Part shown: positions 5,361 through 7,029 of the stretch, piece by piece | How the letters are laid out: the number at the start of each line of letters is the position of its first letter | How positions within the stretch are numbered: position 1 is the first letter of the stretch | Assembly: GCA_030596585.1 (NCBI GenBank) | Contig: JAUVJM010000072.1 | Coordinates: 1-7,029 of the forward strand | DNA from: a bacterium | GTDB taxonomy: Bacteria; NPL-UPA2; JAUVJM01 | DNA length: 7,029 nucleotides | Reading direction: 5' to 3' | Notes under the pieces: model-generated | What the model was told of the DNA's origin: nothing | Seen by the model: the letters and a program-made list of their open reading frames with translations, nothing else | Database searches by the model: none | Program-made: the position numbers and the translations under genes

Positions 5361-6629
5361 ATGAGTAGAAGATTTAGCTGGTTTGTGGTAATTCTGGCGG
5401 TTGCGAGTCTTGCGAATCTTTTTATGAGGGGGGGGATGCTGGGGGCGTTGAGCGCCCGCACGGAGGTAAAGAGAGAGCAATATCCTGCCCTTATAGGTGA
5501 TGTCATGCGTGGAATAGAAGACAACTATGCTGAAGAAGTTGATGCCAGGAAACTGCTGTACGGCGCGCTCTACGGGATGGTTTTTTCGTTGAATGACCCG
5601 CACAGCAGCTTCATCGAGCCTGACGCATACAGGCAGATGCAGGAAAACACCCAGGGACATTTTGGGGGGCTGGGAATCGTCATAGGTATGAAGGACGGCT
5701 GCCTCACGGTGATTTCTCCTTTGGAGGGCAAACCTGCTGAGCAGGCGGGGGTTAAGGCGGGTGATAAAATACTGAAGATATCCGGCAGTCCCACCACCGG
5801 AATTGACTCTTTAGAAGCAGTTGAGAGATTGCGTGCCGGCGCTGACTTCGCAGCTGTACGCAAGCTTTTGGGGATAACCCTTCCGGATGCAGTCAGCGAA
5901 CTGCGCGGTCCTGTCGGAGAGCCGGTTACGATAACCATTGGCAGGGAAGGGGAAGAGCCAAGGGACATAACAATAACGAGAGAGAAGATTGAAGTTGAGA
6001 GTGTGAATGACGTAAAGATTGTTGATAAAGGAATAGGGTACATCCGCCTGACCGATTTCCGCGAGGGAGTTGTGCGTGAACTGAATGAGGCGATTGACAG
6101 ACTTGTGGATGAAGGTATGCAAAGCCTGGTTCTTGATTTGCGGGATAATCCCGGCGGACTGCTCGAATCCGCTGTGAGAGTGGCGGACCGGTTTATCCCC
6201 GACGGCAAAGTCATTGTATCAATGCGCGGCAGGAAGAAAGATGAGGTAGTGGAGCGGGTGGCGAAGGACGGCTTTCCGCATTCAGAGATGCCGCTGGCGG
6301 TTCTCGTTAACGAGTACAGCGCGAGCGGTTCGGAGATTGTAGCAGGAGCTCTTCAGGATTGGGACTGCGCCGTAATCATAGGGAAGAAAACCTATGGGAA
6401 AGGTTCCGTGCAGAACCTTATCCCTTTTAGGGACGGTTCGGGACTTAAACTGACGACATCGAGGTATTACAGTCCCGCGGGCAGGGTTATTGATAAAGTC
6501 GGCGTTGTGCCTGACGTTGAGGTTGATATGCCTCGTTTGTCTGAAAAAGAAAAACAGGACCTTCAGCTCACTCATGCGATAGACATATTGAAGTCCATCA
6601 AAATATTTGAGAAGCAGTATAAGAACTAA
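5361..6629 (+). CDS. ctpA: Carboxy-terminal processing protease, S41A family (CtpA-type)
   Basis: 422 aa. A serine protease that trims or degrades envelope proteins, acting outside the inner membrane. An N-terminal hydrophobic segment (about residues 6-29) is an anchor or signal peptide. 'NDPHSSFIEP' (78-87) is the typical N-terminal cap. A PDZ domain spans about 97-206 ('GGLGIVIGM', 'PAEQAGVKAGDKILKI'). The catalytic core has 'LDLRDNPGG' (258-266), Ser322 in 'SASGSE', Lys347 in 'TYGKGSVQ' and Gln351; the Ser-Lys spacing of 25 and Lys-Gln spacing of 4 match E. coli Prc (S430, K455, Q459), so it should be active. 'YYSPAGRVIDKVGVVPDV' closes the core. Oddity: inside the PDZ domain about 24 extra residues separate 'GIDSLEAVERLRAG' (147-160) from 'GITLPDAVSELRGP' (171-184), as if one helix were duplicated. 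It is transcribed divergently from rpsA, and its TAA is the first base triplet of palindromic element copy 2. Confidence 0.96.
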   Translation: MSRRFSWFVVILAVASLANLFMRGGMLGALSARTEVKREQYPALIGDVMRGIEDNYAEEVDARKLLYGALYGMVFSLNDPHSSFIEPDAYRQMQENTQGHFGGLGIVIGMKDGCLTVISPLEGKPAEQAGVKAGDKILKISGSPTTGIDSLEAVERLRAGADFAAVRKLLGITLPDAVSELRGPVGEPVTITIGREGEEPRDITITREKIEVESVNDVKIVDKGIGYIRLTDFREGVVRELNEAIDRLVDEGMQSLVLDLRDNPGGLLESAVRVADRFIPDGKVIVSMRGRKKDEVVERVAKDGFPHSEMPLAVLVNEYSASGSEIVAGALQDWDCAVIIGKKTYGKGSVQNLIPFRDGSGLKLTTSRYYSPAGRVIDKVGVVPDVEVDMPRLSEKEKQDLQLTHAIDILKSIKIFEKQYKN

Positions 6630-6750
6630 CACTCTGTAACATTAATTCCTGTCATTCCCCAACTTGATTGGGGAATCCAGAATCCGTAATTACAGTCTGG
6701 ATTCCCGCTGCAGTTTATCCCGTACTTGATGCGGGGCGGGAATGACAAAT
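6627..6750. mobile_element. MITE-like palindromic element, copy 2 (right end degenerate)
   Basis: Reading from the ctpA stop codon, TAACACTCTGTAACATTAA aligns without gaps to the right end of copy 1 on its minus strand, and the match continues through 'AATCCAGAATCC', 'TTACAGTCTGGATTCCCGCT' to about 6709. A perfect 9-bp stem with a 5-nt loop lies at 6654-6676 (ATTCCCCAA, CTTGA, TTGGGGAAT), and outer arms GTCATTCCC (6651-6659) and GGGAATGAC (6738-6746) are exact inverted repeats. Beyond 6746 the expected terminal repeat is not recognisable, so the element is truncated or diverged there. Its orientation is opposite to copy 1. The ctpA stop codon and possibly the start codon of the next gene fall inside it. 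Confidence 0.7.
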
Positions 6751-7029
6751 AAGTGGGTTGGTATTGTGAAAGATAAAGTTGAGACAAAAGAACAACTCGT
6801 GCGCGAGTTGGCAAAGCTGCGGCGGCGGGTTGCGGCATTGGAGAAATCGCGGGATGAATACAAGCAGTCCCGTGAGGTATTGTGGAAAGCGCAAGAGTGT
6901 TCCAGACAGGTGACAGAGAATGCCCAGGAATGGATTTGGGAAGTTGACGCCAGGGGGATGTATACGTACGGGAGTTCGGCAATTGAGAAGATACTCGGGT
7001 ATAAGCTGGAAGAGATTGTAGAAAAAAAA
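6742..7029 (+). CDS. Coiled-coil/PAS sensor protein, N-terminal fragment (cut by right edge)
   Basis: Open from an ATG at 6742 to the window end, 96 residues. A GTG at 6766 is an equally possible start (88 residues). Neither has a clear Shine-Dalgarno. Residues about 13-55 form a charged helical stretch ('KEQLVRELAKLRRRVAALEK') typical of the coiled coil that precedes a PAS domain. From about residue 57, 'TENAQEWIWEVDARGMYTYG' and 'IEKILGYKLEEI' are the first strands and helices of a PAS fold. In known families this layout leads to further PAS domains and a histidine kinase or diguanylate cyclase output, which is not visible here, so the output is unknown. No membrane segment appears in the part seen, which suggests a cytoplasmic sensor. 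Same strand as ctpA, separated by the palindromic element. Confidence 0.85.
   Translation, partial: MTNKWVGIVKDKVETKEQLVRELAKLRRRVAALEKSRDEYKQSREVLWKAQECSRQVTENAQEWIWEVDARGMYTYGSSAIEKILGYKLEEIVEKK

Noticed and set aside
5344..5364. Six-codon mini-ORF MLGGSG whose TGA overlaps the ctpA ATG
   Set aside because: It has no ribosome binding site of its own, and its codons simply cover the ctpA Shine-Dalgarno. Probably chance.
5570..6214. 214-residue open frame on the minus strand
   Set aside because: Antisense shadow of ctpA, whose catalytic motifs are intact. Ser/Pro/Thr-rich translation without domain features.
6626..6982. 118-residue open frame on the minus strand
   Set aside because: It crosses the palindromic element and the antisense of the PAS protein; no family resemblance and no start context.

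Overview
The window looks like a chromosomal segment of a Gram-negative-type bacterium, probably an uncultivated lineage. The genes are ordinary bacterial housekeeping genes: ribosomal protein S1, a hexosamine-phosphate mutase, tyrosyl-tRNA synthetase, a CtpA-type protease and a PAS sensor. The gaps between them hold several short palindromic repeats. I cannot name a phylum. The mutase has the 'GGEGNGG' sugar-binding loop of the archaeal-type GlmM group rather than the usual proteobacterial loop, and S1 has six full S1 domains. Both are compatible with many candidate phyla.

Layout. From about 5000 leftward the minus strand carries one likely operon: rpsA (4878-3301), a glmM-like mutase overlapping its end by 20 bp (3320-1974), a 157-bp TA-flanked palindromic insertion, tyrS (1798-599), a small HTH plus zinc-ribbon protein overlapping tyrS by 8 bp (606-253), and the start of a DUF1343/NamZ-type exo-N-acetylmuramidase that runs off the left edge (about 238-1). 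A good sigma70-like promoter (TTGTCA, 17 bp, TAGAAT) stands before rpsA. To the right, on the plus strand, are ctpA (5361-6629), with its own probable promoter and a long leader, and then the N-terminus of a coiled-coil/PAS signalling protein (about 6742-7029) cut by the right edge.

The 482-bp divergent gap between rpsA and ctpA has no gene. It holds the rpsA promoter, a 130-bp nested palindrome with a G14 run, a probable ctpA promoter, and a second, unrelated 82-bp palindrome inside the ctpA leader.

How the genes fit together. The left operon joins translation (S1, TyrRS) to amino-sugar and peptidoglycan metabolism (GlmM-type mutase making GlcN-1-P, NamZ-type muramidase releasing MurNAc). 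A small DNA-binding-type protein sits between them. CtpA is a membrane-anchored periplasmic protease.

The most interesting signal is not a gene. Two copies of one palindromic element (1820-1976 and 6627-about 6750) lie in inverted orientation, and each begins exactly at the stop codon of the upstream gene. Copy 1 is bounded by TA on both sides. Removing it in silico with one TA restores a frame in which glmM ends four codons later, at a TGA only 8 nt before the tyrS ATG. The first hairpin of the two copies differs by three fully compensated base pairs, so pairing has been kept while sequence changed. An octamer repeat at the left edge and the palindromes in the divergent gap show the same theme: small repeats shaping gene ends, leaders and a signal peptide.
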